Source: Serratia quinivorans
Lineage (GTDB): Bacteria > Pseudomonadota > Gammaproteobacteria > Enterobacterales > Enterobacteriaceae
Assembly (NCBI RefSeq): GCF_946227985.1
Contig: NZ_CAMKGL010000002.1
Location: 457,266 to 521,265 of the forward strand
Direction of reading: 5' to 3'
Length of the DNA: 64,000 nucleotides
The position numbers were made by a program, and so were the translations under genes. The notes beneath the pieces were generated by a model. The model had not been told where the DNA came from. It saw only the letters and a list, made by a program, of their open reading frames with translations, and ran no database searches. Shown one piece after another: positions 43,804-53,735 of the stretch; position 1 is the first letter of the stretch, and every line of letters begins with the position of its first letter.

Positions 43804-45210
43804 TCAGATTGCCAGCGCGTGAAGTCCCAGTGCTTGCGCGCAGGCATCTATCGAACGCTGCTGCGTTTGTTGATATAACGCCAATTCGTCGATCACTTCT
43901 GCTCCCAACGCCAGTTCAAATGCCGCCCTGCTTGAGGCTGCGTTGTACTGCGTGTGACCGCTATCGCCCAAATTCGATTGGAAAATGCCTGCGGCGCTGA
44001 CCGGCAGAAAGTCCTCATAGACCAGAGGCTGAAAGCGAATGTATTCCTGGGCGATCAGCTGTTCCAGTGTGCAGTGTTGATCCAGGGTTTCTTTAGCCGC
44101 CAGCCCACACTCGGTCGGAAAATAGCGGAACCAGGCCAACTGTTGCTCACGTAGAGTGGCATAGTCATCTGGAAACGCCTGGAAGTTTTCCGCCAGCAAC
44201 TGATTGTAGCGTTCAGCATTTTTTTCGCTCGGCGGTGCCTGCAATGCGTCGTTGGTAGCCTGTAGCAGGCGATCGTACAGTGCACGGCCTTTGGTTGTCA
44301 GCGCGACACCGCGTTGTTCAATCTCGCCGAAGCGCGCAGTGTGGTGCCCGGCAACGGCGCTACCGTCATGTTCAACAAAGTCGACGTTTTCTTCCAGCGC
44401 TTTGAAACTGGTCTGGCGCAGCAGAATAGGGCGGCGACGTGGTGGTGGGCCCTCAATCACGGCTTTGGGGGTGATACCTCGGCCGGGCATGGCCATTTGG
44501 ACACGGTCAATATCAAGAGTGCGTGGCGTCAGATGGTTGATATGCGGGCCTTTAAAAGCCACTACGTCGGCGATCAGACGGTGCTGGTCGTGCAACTGCT
44601 GATATTCGGCTGCGCTAACTGTCGCCCGGCTGTGCCAACGGAAAGTTTCCAACGCCTGTTCGACAAATTCATCAGCCTGACTGTCGTCCAGTCCGCCCTG
44701 AGCTTCTTGCAATACGAGCAGCTCAAGTGCCCGTTCAGTAAAGATACGGCGACGAGCCAACAGGCGTTGGGCAAGTTCGCGCAGCTCCGGGTTTTCAATC
44801 AGCTCCAGCCGCAATAAAGAGGTGAATACCCGGAATGGACTTATCTGCAGCGCATCCTCATGTTCTGCTCGAAATGCGGTAGAGTGAACCGGAACCCCGG
44901 CCACGGCCAGATCGTAATAGCCCACCGGAGACATGCCCATCACGTTAAACAGCCGTCGCAGGGTGGACAGTTCCTCTGCGGTGCCAACCCGAATAGCGCC
45001 GTGCCGCTCCATGGCCAGCCGTTCGACTTCGCCGGTAATTTGTAATTGATGAGCCAATGCGGCATCTTCTCGCAGGACCTGTCGGTTGGTTTCCGCCACC
45101 AGTTCGAGCAAATCGCCATACAGAGGTACCTCTTTCTGGTACATATCTGACATGGCGTGGGAGAATCTGGCGCGGATTTCATTCGGTGAGACGAACTGCT
45201 GGGCGGTCAT
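43804..45210 (-). CDS. ydcJ: 2-oxoadipate dioxygenase/decarboxylase family protein (YdcJ/HglS)
   Basis: A 468-residue DUF1338 protein closely resembling E. coli YdcJ (447): ERHGAIRVGTAEELSTLRRLF, GYYDLAVAGVPVHSTAFR, LLRQTSFKALEE and HTARFGEIEQRGVALT. The family (HglS) is an Fe(II) enzyme of the vicinal-oxygen-chelate fold that turns 2-oxoadipate into D-2-hydroxyglutarate in lysine catabolism; a conserved His in HSTAFR, HTARFGE and a C-terminal Glu act as metal ligands. ATG 45210 is preferred over 45216 because AAGGAG is then 9 bases away. In E. coli the gene lies elsewhere; here it interrupts the lpxK-ycaQ neighbourhood. Confidence 0.9.
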   Translation of the reverse strand: MTAQQFVSPNEIRARFSHAMSDMYQKEVPLYGDLLELVAETNRQVLREDAALAHQLQITGEVERLAMERHGAIRVGTAEELSTLRRLFNVMGMSPVGYYDLAVAGVPVHSTAFRAEHEDALQISPFRVFTSLLRLELIENPELRELAQRLLARRRIFTERALELLVLQEAQGGLDDSQADEFVEQALETFRWHSRATVSAAEYQQLHDQHRLIADVVAFKGPHINHLTPRTLDIDRVQMAMPGRGITPKAVIEGPPPRRRPILLRQTSFKALEENVDFVEHDGSAVAGHHTARFGEIEQRGVALTTKGRALYDRLLQATNDALQAPPSEKNAERYNQLLAENFQAFPDDYATLREQQLAWFRYFPTECGLAAKETLDQHCTLEQLIAQEYIRFQPLVYEDFLPVSAAGIFQSNLGDSGHTQYNAASSRAAFELALGAEVIDELALYQQTQQRSIDACAQALGLHALAI

Positions 45211-45737
45211 GCGCATAGCTCCTTTATTCAGTATAATCTGAAAAATATCATTCTTGGCGGCAAACGTGCTGGTTGAGAGGCCATTCGCCTTGTTTTCACC
45301 TCAAGTTTAGCTAGGTCGATTAGGTTTTGTTATAGTCAGGCCAAGCATATTAGATTTTTATGCGTTAGCTCTCATTTGAACAGTGAATAACGGAAAATAC
45401 GGCCATCCAGAAGGCAATGCCTCAAAGAGCTTTACGTAAAAAAAGATAAATTAATCCATTAACAATCAGTGGTATAAAAATAAATGTGGCGAAATGGTAA
45501 AAACAGGGCAATAAACCTCTTGTGCAAAAGATAGATTTATGAGTAAATGCAAGTCGGCCTGTGATACAGACCTATTTATGTTCGAGTTTAGAATTAAGCA
45601 GTTCCTCCAAAAAAGTTATCATCTGATTCCGCTTCAAAGACGAACCTTCTAAGTACCTCCCATAAGTAATGTTTCTAAGAACGGCCAAAATTGCCTTATG
45701 GCAGGTTTTGTATATATATTTAAAAGGTAAATGAGTA
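45211..45737 (+). promoter_or_regulatory. Intergenic region and long leader before the cold-shock gene
   Basis: A stretch of 527 AT-rich bases between divergent ydcJ and cspE-like genes, with no gene seen. Cold-shock genes typically have long leaders that refold at low temperature, and the last 200 bases may be such a leader. A short stem GGCCTGT/ACAGACC near 45555-45575 is the only clear structure. The ydcJ promoter must also lie here. Confidence 0.5.
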
Positions 45738-45947
45738 ATGTCTAAGAAGACGGGTCAAGTGAAGTGGTTCAATGAAAGCAAAGGTTTTGGTTTTATTGAA
45801 CAGAACGACGGTGGTAAAGATGTATTCGTACACTTCTCCGCAATCGCGACCGACGGTTTCAAAACTTTGGCTGAAGGCCAGCGTGTTGAGTACACCGTAG
45901 AAGACAGCCCGCGCGGGCCGGCTGCCGCCAACGTTGTTGCTCTGTAA
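45738..45947 (+). CDS. cspE: Cold-shock protein, CspE/CspC type
   Basis: A 69-residue single cold-shock domain that binds single-stranded RNA/DNA as a chaperone. Both RNA-binding motifs are intact: RNP1 KGFGFI and RNP2 VFVHF. The pattern [21 protein letters not shown] is closest to CspE/CspC. The symbol is a family-level choice, since E. coli cspE lies elsewhere. It has its own terminator. Confidence 0.92.
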   Translation: MSKKTGQVKWFNESKGFGFIEQNDGGKDVFVHFSAIATDGFKTLAEGQRVEYTVEDSPRGPAAANVVAL

Positions 45948-46033
45948 ATAAACAGGGAATAACGTAAAGAGAACTTAATACAACCATGATGAGGCGTTTG
46001 CGCTGAATCATTGCGGAAGATATTAAGTTCAAC

Positions 46034-46058
46034 AAGCCCGCCATAGTGCGGGTTTTTT
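46034..46058 (+). terminator. Terminator of the cspE-like gene
   Basis: AAGCCCGC-CATAGT-GCGGGTTTTTTATTTTTT, 86 bases after the stop, with a long T run. Confidence 0.88.
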
Positions 46059-46168
46059 ATTTTTTGCTCACGAGAGGTTTGTTACGAAAAACTTTAGGAT
46101 GGGCTGGTAGCGTCCAACAATAATAAAAATGACGTTGTTAAGGATGCTCAAGTAAAAGGATATAAGTT

Positions 46169-46390
46169 ATGTTTAAAAATACTGTGTTACAAATGGGCCG
46201 TGTGAAATGGTTTGATCAGGCTGCAGGCTATGGTTTTATTTCACCGGTAGATGGTAGCGACGAAATCTATGTAAGTCGTCGTTCTATCGCCAATACTAAA
46301 AATAAATCGTTAAACGAAGGTCAGAACGTTGAGTTCTCGATCTATCGCAGCTCCCACGGGCTGTCAGCGGCAGACGTTATCGCGTTCTGA
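46169..46390 (+). CDS. Divergent cold-shock-domain protein with a degraded RNP2
   Basis: A 73-residue cold-shock domain: VKWFDQAAGYGFISPVDGS and LNEGQNVEFSIYRSSHGLSAADVIAF follow the fold. RNP1 is AGYGFI instead of KGFGFI, and RNP2 is IYVSR instead of VFVHF, so two key aromatic/His contacts are lost. AAAAGGA stands 8 bases before ATG 46169. Family members with damaged RNP motifs (CspF/CspH) are not cold-induced and have unclear function. It lies about 220 bases after the cspE-like gene and may derive from its duplication. Confidence 0.8.
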   Translation: MFKNTVLQMGRVKWFDQAAGYGFISPVDGSDEIYVSRRSIANTKNKSLNEGQNVEFSIYRSSHGLSAADVIAF

Positions 46391-46404
46391 CCCACCCCCC
46401 TTCC

Positions 46405-46441
46405 TCGCCAGTGCCGGTGCCGCCACCCCAAGCACTGGCGA
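46405..46441 (+). terminator. Hairpin after the divergent cold-shock gene
   Basis: TCGCCAGTGC and GCACTGGCGA form a perfect 10-base stem around a 17-base loop, 14 bases after the stop. No T run follows, so the terminator function is uncertain. Confidence 0.45.
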
Positions 46442-46501
46442 AGATAAATTCCCCGATATCCACTATTATCAAGCGATTGTTCAATCACTTCGGATATCAG
46501 G

Positions 46502-47728
46502 ATGAACACCCCGGTTATTTCTCTTACTGCCGCCCGTGCGATCCACCTTGCCGCACAGGGGCTGCTATCCCCGATGAAACGCAAAGCCAGGCCCGACGAT
46601 GTGGTTGCCGCCATTGGACGTATGGGATTACTGCAAATCGATACTATCAGCGTGGTTGCACGCAGCCCCTACCTGGTCCTGTTCAGCCGTCTGGGCGACT
46701 ACCAGCCGGAATGGCTGGAACAAGCACTGGCTGGCCGCCGACTGTTCGAGTACTGGGCGCACGAAGCCTGTTTTTTACCTATTGAGGATTTTGGCCTGCT
46801 GCGTCATCGAATGCTGCAGCCGCAGGATATGGGGTGGAAGTACTCCGAAGAGTGGATGCAGGAACATCAGGCGGCGATAGATGCCCTGTTGCAACATATT
46901 GAAACCGCAGGGCCAGTGCGCTCGGCGGATTTCAGCGCCGAGAAGAAGGGCAACAGCGGTTGGTGGGATTGGAAGCCAGAAAAACGCCATCTCGAAATCC
47001 TGTTCACCGCCGGTAAATTGATGGTAGCCGAACGGCGCAATTTCCATCGCGTTTACGATCTGACTGAAAGAGTTTTACCTTACTGGGATGATAGCCGGGA
47101 TGTATTACCTGTCGATGATGCACGACAGGAAATGCTAAGGCGCAGCTGTCGTTTCCTGGGGATCTTCAGAGCCGAATGGCTGGCGGATTACTACCGTTTG
47201 AAGCGAGTTGCGCCGAAAGCGCTACTGACGTCGTTACAACAGCAGGGTGAAGTGCTGCCCGTGCGGATCGACGGTTTGGACGGGGAGTTTTACGTACACC
47301 ATTCGCTGGCGGTAGAGCTGCAACTGGCAGAACAAGGGGCGTTAAAATCCAGCGTGATCACTTTGCTTTCTCCGTTCGATCCGGTGGTTTGGGATCGCCG
47401 CCGTGCGTTGGAGCTTTTCAACTTTGATTACCGGTTGGAATGCTACACGCCGAAAGAAAAACGGCAGTATGGTTACTTTACGCTGCCGGTGTTGCAACGC
47501 GGTGAGTTGATTGGCCGCATCGATGCAAAAATGCATCGTCGGCAGGGTATTTTCGAAATCATCAGTTTCCACCCGCAAGCCAAGGTTCGCTTTGGTAAGC
47601 AACGTGTGCAGGATATTTGGCAGGCAATAACCCGCAGTGCAAAATGGCACGGTGCGTCACAGGTTATTTTGGGGGATATTCCGGCGGTGCTGGCCCTTGA
47701 GTGGGGAACTGGCTGGCAAGTTAAATAA
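46502..47728 (+). CDS. ycaQ: Interstrand-crosslink DNA glycosylase YcaQ (AlkX-type)
   Basis: A 408-residue winged-helix (HTH_42) DNA glycosylase that unhooks nitrogen-mustard-type crosslinks and alkylated bases. The catalytic Q-x-D motif is in GLLQIDTISVVARS near residue 45, and the family pattern LFEYWAHEACFLP and YYRLKRVAPKALL follows. Length matches E. coli YcaQ (410). In E. coli it directly follows lpxK; here ydcJ and two cold-shock genes intervene. Confidence 0.93.
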   Translation: MNTPVISLTAARAIHLAAQGLLSPMKRKARPDDVVAAIGRMGLLQIDTISVVARSPYLVLFSRLGDYQPEWLEQALAGRRLFEYWAHEACFLPIEDFGLLRHRMLQPQDMGWKYSEEWMQEHQAAIDALLQHIETAGPVRSADFSAEKKGNSGWWDWKPEKRHLEILFTAGKLMVAERRNFHRVYDLTERVLPYWDDSRDVLPVDDARQEMLRRSCRFLGIFRAEWLADYYRLKRVAPKALLTSLQQQGEVLPVRIDGLDGEFYVHHSLAVELQLAEQGALKSSVITLLSPFDPVVWDRRRALELFNFDYRLECYTPKEKRQYGYFTLPVLQRGELIGRIDAKMHRRQGIFEIISFHPQAKVRFGKQRVQDIWQAITRSAKWHGASQVILGDIPAVLALEWGTGWQVK

Positions 47729-47856
47729 CGAACGGCGTTGTCGGCTTGGGTAAAACGAATGTTCAGCGCCGCTCGTTACAAGGGGCCTCAGTTGCTGAAG
47801 TTGGCAAACAGGGCAATGATTTTATGAAGACGTTTGATCATGAGAAATGTCTTTTT

Positions 47857-47872
47857 TGTGACTTGTATCACA
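47857..47872. promoter_or_regulatory. Perfect CRP-type palindrome upstream of ycaR-kdsB
   Basis: TGTGACTTGTATCACA matches TGTGA-N6-TCACA at every consensus position. It is 146 bases before the ycaR start, in the 289-base gap after ycaQ. A 67-codon frame overlaps the gap (47746-47949) but lacks coding character. Confidence 0.7.
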
Positions 47873-48017
47873 AAATTCTACGCCTGCGTCGGGGGCAATT
47901 CAATCCCCCTGGCAGATTAAAATGCAGCGACAAAACAGCCGGTGATTAACCTGGCGCATAGCGTTATGCTATCCTCACGCACTTTCCTGACGTTAAATCT
48001 CCACCCATGGAGGAAGC

Positions 48018-48200
48018 ATGGATCACCGTTTACTCGAAATCGTTGCCTGCCCGGTCTGCACCGGTAAGCTTTATTTCAATAAAGAAAACCAGGAATTGGT
48101 CTGCAAAGTGGATGGCTTGGCCTATCCGTTGCGTGACGGCATTCCCGTGCTGTTGGAAAATGAAGCGCGAGCGCTGTCATTGGATGAGAAACACGCATGA
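48018..48200 (+). CDS. ycaR: Trm112/UPF0434 family small protein YcaR
   Basis: A 60-residue zinc-ribbon-like protein: [20 protein letters not shown] (C11, C14), then [21 protein letters not shown]. coli YcaR has the same length and position. Its last 4 bases overlap the kdsB start (ATGA), so the pair is coupled. The molecular role in enterics is not settled; eukaryotic Trm112 activates methyltransferases. Confidence 0.93.
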   Translation: MDHRLLEIVACPVCTGKLYFNKENQELVCKVDGLAYPLRDGIPVLLENEARALSLDEKHA

Positions 48201-48946
48201 GTTTTATCGTTATTATTCCAGCCCGTTATGCATCAACCCGTTTACCGGGCAAACCGCTGGCCGATATCCACGGTAAGCCGATGGTGGTGCATGTAATGGA
48301 ACGTGCACGCGAGTCGGGCGCCAGCCGCGTTATTGTCGCGACCGATCATCCGGCAGTGGCCGAAGCGGTCAAAGCGGCAGGCGGTGAAGTCTGCATGACA
48401 CGGGCCGATCACAATTCCGGTACCGAGCGCTTGGCTGAGGTGATCGAGCACTATGGTTTTGCTGATGACGAAATTATCGTTAACGTTCAGGGTGATGAGC
48501 CACTGATCCCACCGGTGATTGTACGTCAGGTGGCTGAAAATCTGGCGGGCAGTCAGGCCGGTATGGCCACCCTGGCGGTGCCTATCGAAAGCGCAGAAGA
48601 AGCTTTTAACCCCAATGCGGTCAAAGTGGTGATGGATGCGCAGGGGTATGCGCTCTATTTCTCACGCGCCACCATTCCATGGGATCGCGAACGTTTTGCC
48701 CAATCCAAAGAAAGCATCGGCGACAGCCTGTTGCGTCACATAGGTATCTACGCCTATCGCGCCGGTTTTGTTCGTCGTTATGTTACTTGGGCGCCAAGCC
48801 AGCTGGAGCAAATTGAGCTGCTGGAACAGTTGCGGGTGCTGTGGTACGGCGAAAAAATCCACGTGGCGGTTGCCAAGGCAGTGCCGACCGTGGGTGTCGA
48901 TACGCCGGAAGATTTGCAGCGTGTGCGCGACAGTATCAAAGGCTGA
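48197..48946 (+). CDS. kdsB: 3-deoxy-manno-octulosonate cytidylyltransferase
   Basis: Activates Kdo as CMP-Kdo for lipopolysaccharide inner core. The 249-residue product has the nucleotidyltransferase start [19 protein letters not shown], the QGDEPLIP metal motif and [12 protein letters not shown]. It starts inside ycaR's last codons. It links functionally with msbA and lpxK of the same neighbourhood. Confidence 0.97.
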   Translation: MSFIVIIPARYASTRLPGKPLADIHGKPMVVHVMERARESGASRVIVATDHPAVAEAVKAAGGEVCMTRADHNSGTERLAEVIEHYGFADDEIIVNVQGDEPLIPPVIVRQVAENLAGSQAGMATLAVPIESAEEAFNPNAVKVVMDAQGYALYFSRATIPWDRERFAQSKESIGDSLLRHIGIYAYRAGFVRRYVTWAPSQLEQIELLEQLRVLWYGEKIHVAVAKAVPTVGVDTPEDLQRVRDSIKG

Positions 48947-48954
48947 GTATTACA

Positions 48955-48982
48955 TGCCGGCGCGTCACGCAACGCGCCGGCA
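48955..48982 (+). terminator. GC-rich hairpin after kdsB
   Basis: TGCCGGCGCGT-CACGCA-ACGCGCCGGCA, a perfect 11-base stem 9 bases past the stop. There is no T run; it may be a 3'-end stabilising stem or an incomplete terminator. Confidence 0.55.
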
Positions 48983-49094
48983 ATATGATTTCCCTTCTTA
49001 ATATCCCCATTTTGTTGATCTGCGTTGAAGAATTTTTCTGCTCAGCGTTCGATGATGTCAGCGTCTCCTCTATTTCTCTTGAGGCTTTTCCCTT

Positions 49095-49991
49095 ATGGAG
49101 CAGTTACGCGCCGAACTGAGTATTGTGCTGGGTGAGTCCATCAGCCGGTTGGAACGCGTCAGCGAACAACCTTATGCTCACATGTATTCACTGTATGACC
49201 AACAGGGCCACGCGATCCCGCTGATGGCAAAAAGCTTTGTCTGCCAGGGCATCGCCCAACAAGAGGCTTACAAGTTGTCGATGCTGTCACGTGAAGGGGA
49301 TATTCGCCTGCCGACGGTGTATGGCGTGGTCTATACCCACCAGGCACCTTATAAAGAAATATTGTTGATCGAGCGCTTGCGTGGCGTATCCGTAGAGGCA
49401 CCGACGCGCACGCCGAACCGTTGGAATACGTTGATGGAGCAGATTGTCGATGGCGTATTGGCCTGGCACCGCATTGATAGTCACGGCTGCGTGGGTACGG
49501 TAGACAGCACCCAGGAGAACGACTGGTTCTGTTGGTATCAACAACGGGTCGAAGTGCTATGGTCAACGTTGGGTAATCTCAACTCACCGCTGCTGACGAT
49601 GGACGATCGCCGCTTGTTGTATCGCACCCGTGAAGCATTGACCCACTTTTTTGTCGGTTTCGACGATCCTTGCGTATTGGTGCACGGTAACTTGTCACTG
49701 CGCAGTATGTTGAAAGATCCGAAAAGCGATCAACTCTTGGCGATGCTCAACCCTGGAATGATGCTATGGGCACCGCGTGAATATGAGCTATTCAGGTTAT
49801 GTGAAGCGGGAATGCCGAGTCAGTTGCTGTTTTATTATTTGCAACGTGCGCCGGTAGCGGAGTCCTTCCTGATGCGGCGTTGGTTGTATGTGGTGTGGGA
49901 AGGCGTAGGGCGGTTGATTCATACCGGCAAACTGGAGCGGCAGCCGTTTGACTATGCGTCCAAACAACTGCTGCCCTGGATTACCGGTTAA
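49095..49991 (+). CDS. ycbJ: YcbJ family protein (phosphotransferase-like fold)
   Basis: A 298-residue protein matching E. coli YcbJ in length and place. LVHGNLSLRSMLKD resembles the catalytic HGDLxxxN loop of aminoglycoside-phosphotransferase/choline-kinase folds, but the usual Asp is replaced by Asn and the following Asn by Ser-Met, so kinase activity is doubtful. EILLIERLRGVSVE resembles the hinge segment. The function is unknown. Confidence 0.85.
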   Translation: MEQLRAELSIVLGESISRLERVSEQPYAHMYSLYDQQGHAIPLMAKSFVCQGIAQQEAYKLSMLSREGDIRLPTVYGVVYTHQAPYKEILLIERLRGVSVEAPTRTPNRWNTLMEQIVDGVLAWHRIDSHGCVGTVDSTQENDWFCWYQQRVEVLWSTLGNLNSPLLTMDDRRLLYRTREALTHFFVGFDDPCVLVHGNLSLRSMLKDPKSDQLLAMLNPGMMLWAPREYELFRLCEAGMPSQLLFYYLQRAPVAESFLMRRWLYVVWEGVGRLIHTGKLERQPFDYASKQLLPWITG

Positions 49992-49997
49992 CGCCGA

Positions 49998-50771
49998 TCA
50001 GTCGACAGAAACCTCATCGGAACCTTTCAGCCGTTGCCACAGGCTGCCCAGCGTTTCATACCAGGCCCGTTCGCTGTGGCCGAGGAACATCGCCGACGGC
50101 ACCACGCGATCCCAGATATTCAATCGTGAACTGATGGCCAGCTGATTGGCCGGCGCCGGGATCGGGTGCAGCCCCTTGGCTTCAAAGAAGCGCATGGCGC
50201 GCGGTAAATGGTTGGCTGAAGTCACCAGAATAAACGGCTGCTGGCCGACCAGCTTCGACACCTGCAATGCCTCCTGCTCGGTATCCAACGGGCGATCCAA
50301 CAGAACGATATCAGCGCGGGGTACTCCCAGGCTTTCCGCCACCTGCGCCGCGGTTGCCGCGTTACTCAGGGTTTTGGGACTCCCGGCACCGGTGAAAACC
50401 ATTTTCGCCCCGGGATGGGCGAGATATAAGCGCACACCTTCCGTGACTCGCGGCAGGCTATTGCCGATCAGATTGGAACTGGGTGCCCAATCCGGATTAA
50501 AGGTATAGCCGCCGCCCAGCACCACTATATAATTCACCGGGTCATTGCCACGATAGGTGACATACTCCGATTCTATGGGGCGCAGTAATCTGTCGGCCAC
50601 CGGCTGCAGGCTGAAAAGCAGTAAAAACAGCCAGCTCAGCGTGAAAATGACCTTGCCGCTTTTTTGCCAACGGGTGAACCACAGCAGTAACAGCGCCAGT
50701 CCCATCAGTAGCAACAGCGCAGGCAACGGCATTAAAATGGCGCCAATGAACTTTTTCAGGTTAAACAGCAT
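49998..50771 (-). CDS. elyC: Envelope biogenesis factor ElyC
   Basis: A 257-residue inner-membrane DUF218 protein with two N-terminal helices (about 8-30 and 38-57), followed by a periplasmic domain: YIVVLGGGYTFNPDWAPSSNLIGNSLPRV, VFTGAGSPKT and VTSANHLPRAMRFF. E. coli ElyC supports peptidoglycan synthesis and the lipid carrier pool at low temperature. ATG 50771 is taken as start. It ends 6 bases from the ycbJ stop (convergent). Confidence 0.93.
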   Translation of the reverse strand: MLFNLKKFIGAILMPLPALLLLMGLALLLLWFTRWQKSGKVIFTLSWLFLLLFSLQPVADRLLRPIESEYVTYRGNDPVNYIVVLGGGYTFNPDWAPSSNLIGNSLPRVTEGVRLYLAHPGAKMVFTGAGSPKTLSNAATAAQVAESLGVPRADIVLLDRPLDTEQEALQVSKLVGQQPFILVTSANHLPRAMRFFEAKGLHPIPAPANQLAISSRLNIWDRVVPSAMFLGHSERAWYETLGSLWQRLKGSDEVSVD

Positions 50772-50921
50772 CAAAAATCAGGTCCTTTTGGGCGAAAAAA
50801 CGACATCCGGGCACAATCAGGCCGCAAGAAGATTCATTCTAAGCCAGTCTGTGCCAAAATAGCAGGTTTGAATGGGCTGGTACTTTGCCCCAGCCGGATA
50901 AGATCAGCGGAGCCGTTGTCC

Positions 50922-51707
50922 ATGCAGGATCGCAATTTTGACGATATTGCTGAAAAGTTTGCGCGTAATATTTACGGCACCACCAAAGGGAAAATCCGCC
51001 AGGCGGTGGTTTGGCAGGATCTGACCACGCTGTTGGCCCAGTTGCCGCAACGGCCGCTGCGCATTCTGGATGCCGGCGGTGGCGAAGGCCATATGGCCTG
51101 CCAATTGGCAGAATTAGGACATCAGGTGTTGTTGTGCGATCTTTCTGGTGAGATGATCCAACGCGCCGCGTTGCTGGCTGAGCAAAAAGGTGTGAGCCAG
51201 AACATGCAATTCATACAAAGTTCGGCCCAGGATATTGGTCAACACTTGGAACAGCCGGTTGATCTGATATTGTTCCATGCGGTGCTTGAATGGATCGCCG
51301 AACCTGAGGCTGCGCTGCAGGCGTTATTTAATTGCCTGCTGCCGGGCGGCGCGCTGTCATTGATGTTCTTTAACGCCAATGGCCTCTTGATGCGTAACGT
51401 GGTGTTGGGTAATTTCCAACTGGTGAACCCAGAGGTCAGAAGACGCAGAAAGCGTTCGTTGTCGCCGCAGTATCCACATAGTCCGCCGCAGGTGTACGGC
51501 TGGCTGGAACAATTGGGCATGCGCATCAGCGGGAAAACCGGCGTGCGGGTGTTCCACGATTATCTGCAGAGCAGGCAGTTACAGACACAAAAATTTGAAG
51601 AGTTACTGGCGCTTGAACAGCACTATTGCCGGCAGGAGCCGTACGTGAGTTTGGGGCGCTATATTCACGTCATGGCGCATAAACCAAACCTGAAGGACGA
51701 ACTATGA
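50922..51707 (+). CDS. cmoM: tRNA 5-carboxymethoxyuridine methyltransferase
   Basis: A 261-residue SAM-dependent methyltransferase (formerly SmtA) that makes the methyl ester of cmo5U34 in tRNA. SAM-binding motif I is [20 protein letters not shown], and post-motif [10 protein letters not shown] carries the acidic ribose contact. Length equals E. coli CmoM. ATG 50922 is used; the stop overlaps the mukF start by 4 bases, so it heads the muk operon. Confidence 0.96.
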   Translation: MQDRNFDDIAEKFARNIYGTTKGKIRQAVVWQDLTTLLAQLPQRPLRILDAGGGEGHMACQLAELGHQVLLCDLSGEMIQRAALLAEQKGVSQNMQFIQSSAQDIGQHLEQPVDLILFHAVLEWIAEPEAALQALFNCLLPGGALSLMFFNANGLLMRNVVLGNFQLVNPEVRRRRKRSLSPQYPHSPPQVYGWLEQLGMRISGKTGVRVFHDYLQSRQLQTQKFEELLALEQHYCRQEPYVSLGRYIHVMAHKPNLKDEL

Positions 51708-53026
51708 GTGAATTTTCCCAGACAGTACCCGAACTGGTCGCCTGGGCACGGAAAAATGATTTCTCTATTTCGCTCCCTACGGAGCGTCTCGCGTTTTTGC
51801 TTGCTATCGCCACTTTGAACGGCGAGCGGCTGGACGGCGAGATGAGCGAAGGTGAGCTGGTTGATGCATTTCGCCATGTCAGCAAGGGTTTCGAACAGAC
51901 GCATGAAACGGTGGCCGTGCGCGCCAACAATGCGATTAACGACATGGTGCGCCAGCGCCTGTTAAACCGTTTTATCAGCGAACTGGCGGACGGTAACGCG
52001 ATTTACCGTCTGACGCCGCTGGGCATCGGTATCACCGATTACTATATCCGTCAGCGCGAATTCTCCACGCTGCGTTTGTCGATGCAGTTGTCAATCGTGG
52101 CGCAGGAGCTGAAACGCGCCGCCGACGCCGCCGATGAGGGCGGTGACGATTTCCACTGGCACCGTAACGTGTTTGCACCGCTGAAATATTCGGTGGCGGA
52201 AATCTTCGACAGTATCGATTTGACCCAGCGAATTATGGATGAACAACAGCAAGGCGTGAAGGACGATATCGCAGCGTTGCTGAACAAAGACTGGCGTGCG
52301 GCGATCTCCAGCTGTGAGATGCTACTGTCCGAAACCTCGGGTACCCTGCGCGAACTGCAGGATACGCTGGAGGCGGCGGGCGATAAACTGCAGGCCAACC
52401 TGTTGCGAATTCAGGATGTCACGCTGGGTGGCGCGGAACTGGGCTTTATCGACAAACTGGTGTTCGATCTGCAAAGCAAGCTCGACCGCATTATCAGTTG
52501 GGGCCAACAGGCGATTGACCTGTGGATTGGCTACGACCGCCACGTGCATAAATTTATCCGTACCGCGATCGACATGGACAAGAACCGGGTGTTCGCCCAG
52601 CGTTTGCGTCAGTCGGTGCAAAACTATTTCGACAACCCGTGGACACTGACCCATGCCAATGCCGACCGTCTGCTGGATATGCGAGACGAAGAACTGGCGC
52701 TGCGCAGCGAGGAAGTGACCGGGGAACTGCCGCCGGATCTGGAGTTCGAAGAGTTCAGCGAAATCCGCGAGCAGCTGGCGGCAATGATCGAACAGGCACT
52801 GAAGATTTATCAGGAACAACAGATGCCGCTCAATTTAGGGGCGGTAATGCGCGATTATCTGGCGCAATATCCGCGTGCTCGTCATTTCGATGTGGCACGT
52901 TTAGTGGTCGACCAGGCAGTGCGCCTTGGTGTGGCTGAAGCAGATTTTTCAGGGTTGCCGGCGCAGTGGCAGGCAATCAATGATTACGGAGCCAAGGTCC
53001 AGGCCCATGTCATCGACAAATATTGA
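51704..53026 (+). CDS. mukF: Chromosome partition protein MukF (kleisin)
   Basis: A 440-residue kleisin of the MukBEF condensin, same length as E. coli. It has an N-terminal winged helix (about 1-115, dimerising), a helical middle (120-280) and a C-terminal winged helix that contacts the MukB head. [22 protein letters not shown] matches the conserved start. It overlaps cmoM by 4 bases and mukE by 20. Confidence 0.97.
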   Translation: MSEFSQTVPELVAWARKNDFSISLPTERLAFLLAIATLNGERLDGEMSEGELVDAFRHVSKGFEQTHETVAVRANNAINDMVRQRLLNRFISELADGNAIYRLTPLGIGITDYYIRQREFSTLRLSMQLSIVAQELKRAADAADEGGDDFHWHRNVFAPLKYSVAEIFDSIDLTQRIMDEQQQGVKDDIAALLNKDWRAAISSCEMLLSETSGTLRELQDTLEAAGDKLQANLLRIQDVTLGGAELGFIDKLVFDLQSKLDRIISWGQQAIDLWIGYDRHVHKFIRTAIDMDKNRVFAQRLRQSVQNYFDNPWTLTHANADRLLDMRDEELALRSEEVTGELPPDLEFEEFSEIREQLAAMIEQALKIYQEQQMPLNLGAVMRDYLAQYPRARHFDVARLVVDQAVRLGVAEADFSGLPAQWQAINDYGAKVQAHVIDKY

Positions 53027-53735
53027 ACAAATAATGCCAGTAAAGCTGGCCAAGGCATTGTCTAACGCGCTGTTCCCGGCGTTGGACAGTCAACTGCGTG
53101 CGGGTCGTCACATCGGTATCGATGAACTGGACAACCACGCCTTCTTAATGGATTTCCAGGATGAACTGGAAGAATTCTACACCCGCTACAGCGTAGAGCT
53201 GATCCGCGCGCCGGAAGGATTCTTCTACCTGCGTCCACGCTCTACTACGCTGATCCCGCGTTCGGTGTTGTCCGAGCTGGATATGATGGTGGGGAAAATC
53301 CTGTGCTATCTGTATCTCAGCCCGGAACGTCTGGCGCATGAGGGCATTTTCAGCCATCAGGAGCTGTACGACGAACTGCTGAGCCTGGCGGATGAGAGCA
53401 AATTGCTGAAGTTCGTTAATCAGCGTTCTACCGGCTCGGATCTCGATCGTCAGAAGCTGCATGAAAAAGTACGTACTTCACTGAACCGTCTGCGTCGTTT
53501 GGGCATGGTCTATTTTATGGGCAACGACAGCAGCAAGTTCCGTATCACCGAGGCGGTGTTTCGCTTTGGCGCCGATGTGCGCAGCGGTGACGATCCGCGT
53601 GAAGCGCAGTTGCGTATGATCCGCGACGGCGAAGCAATGCCGGTTGAAAACAGCCTGTTGCTGAATGATGAGAGTGATGCAGAAGACGCGTCGCTTGATA
53701 CCACACCGGACAGTGCAGAGGATGAACAGGAATGA
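53007..53735 (+). CDS. mukE: Chromosome partition protein MukE
   Basis: A 242-residue winged-helix KITE subunit that dimerises and binds the MukF linker. The start [31 protein letters not shown] matches E. coli MukE; the acidic C-terminal tail ([22 protein letters not shown]) is a few residues longer. ATG 53007 lies inside the end of mukF, and the stop overlaps mukB by 4 bases. Confidence 0.96.
   Translation: MSSTNIEQIMPVKLAKALSNALFPALDSQLRAGRHIGIDELDNHAFLMDFQDELEEFYTRYSVELIRAPEGFFYLRPRSTTLIPRSVLSELDMMVGKILCYLYLSPERLAHEGIFSHQELYDELLSLADESKLLKFVNQRSTGSDLDRQKLHEKVRTSLNRLRRLGMVYFMGNDSSKFRITEAVFRFGADVRSGDDPREAQLRMIRDGEAMPVENSLLLNDESDAEDASLDTTPDSAEDEQE

Noticed and set aside
47746-47949. 67-codon frame between ycaQ and ycaR
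   Set aside because: No ribosome site, no conserved pattern, and it spans the CRP-type palindrome, so it is more likely regulatory DNA.
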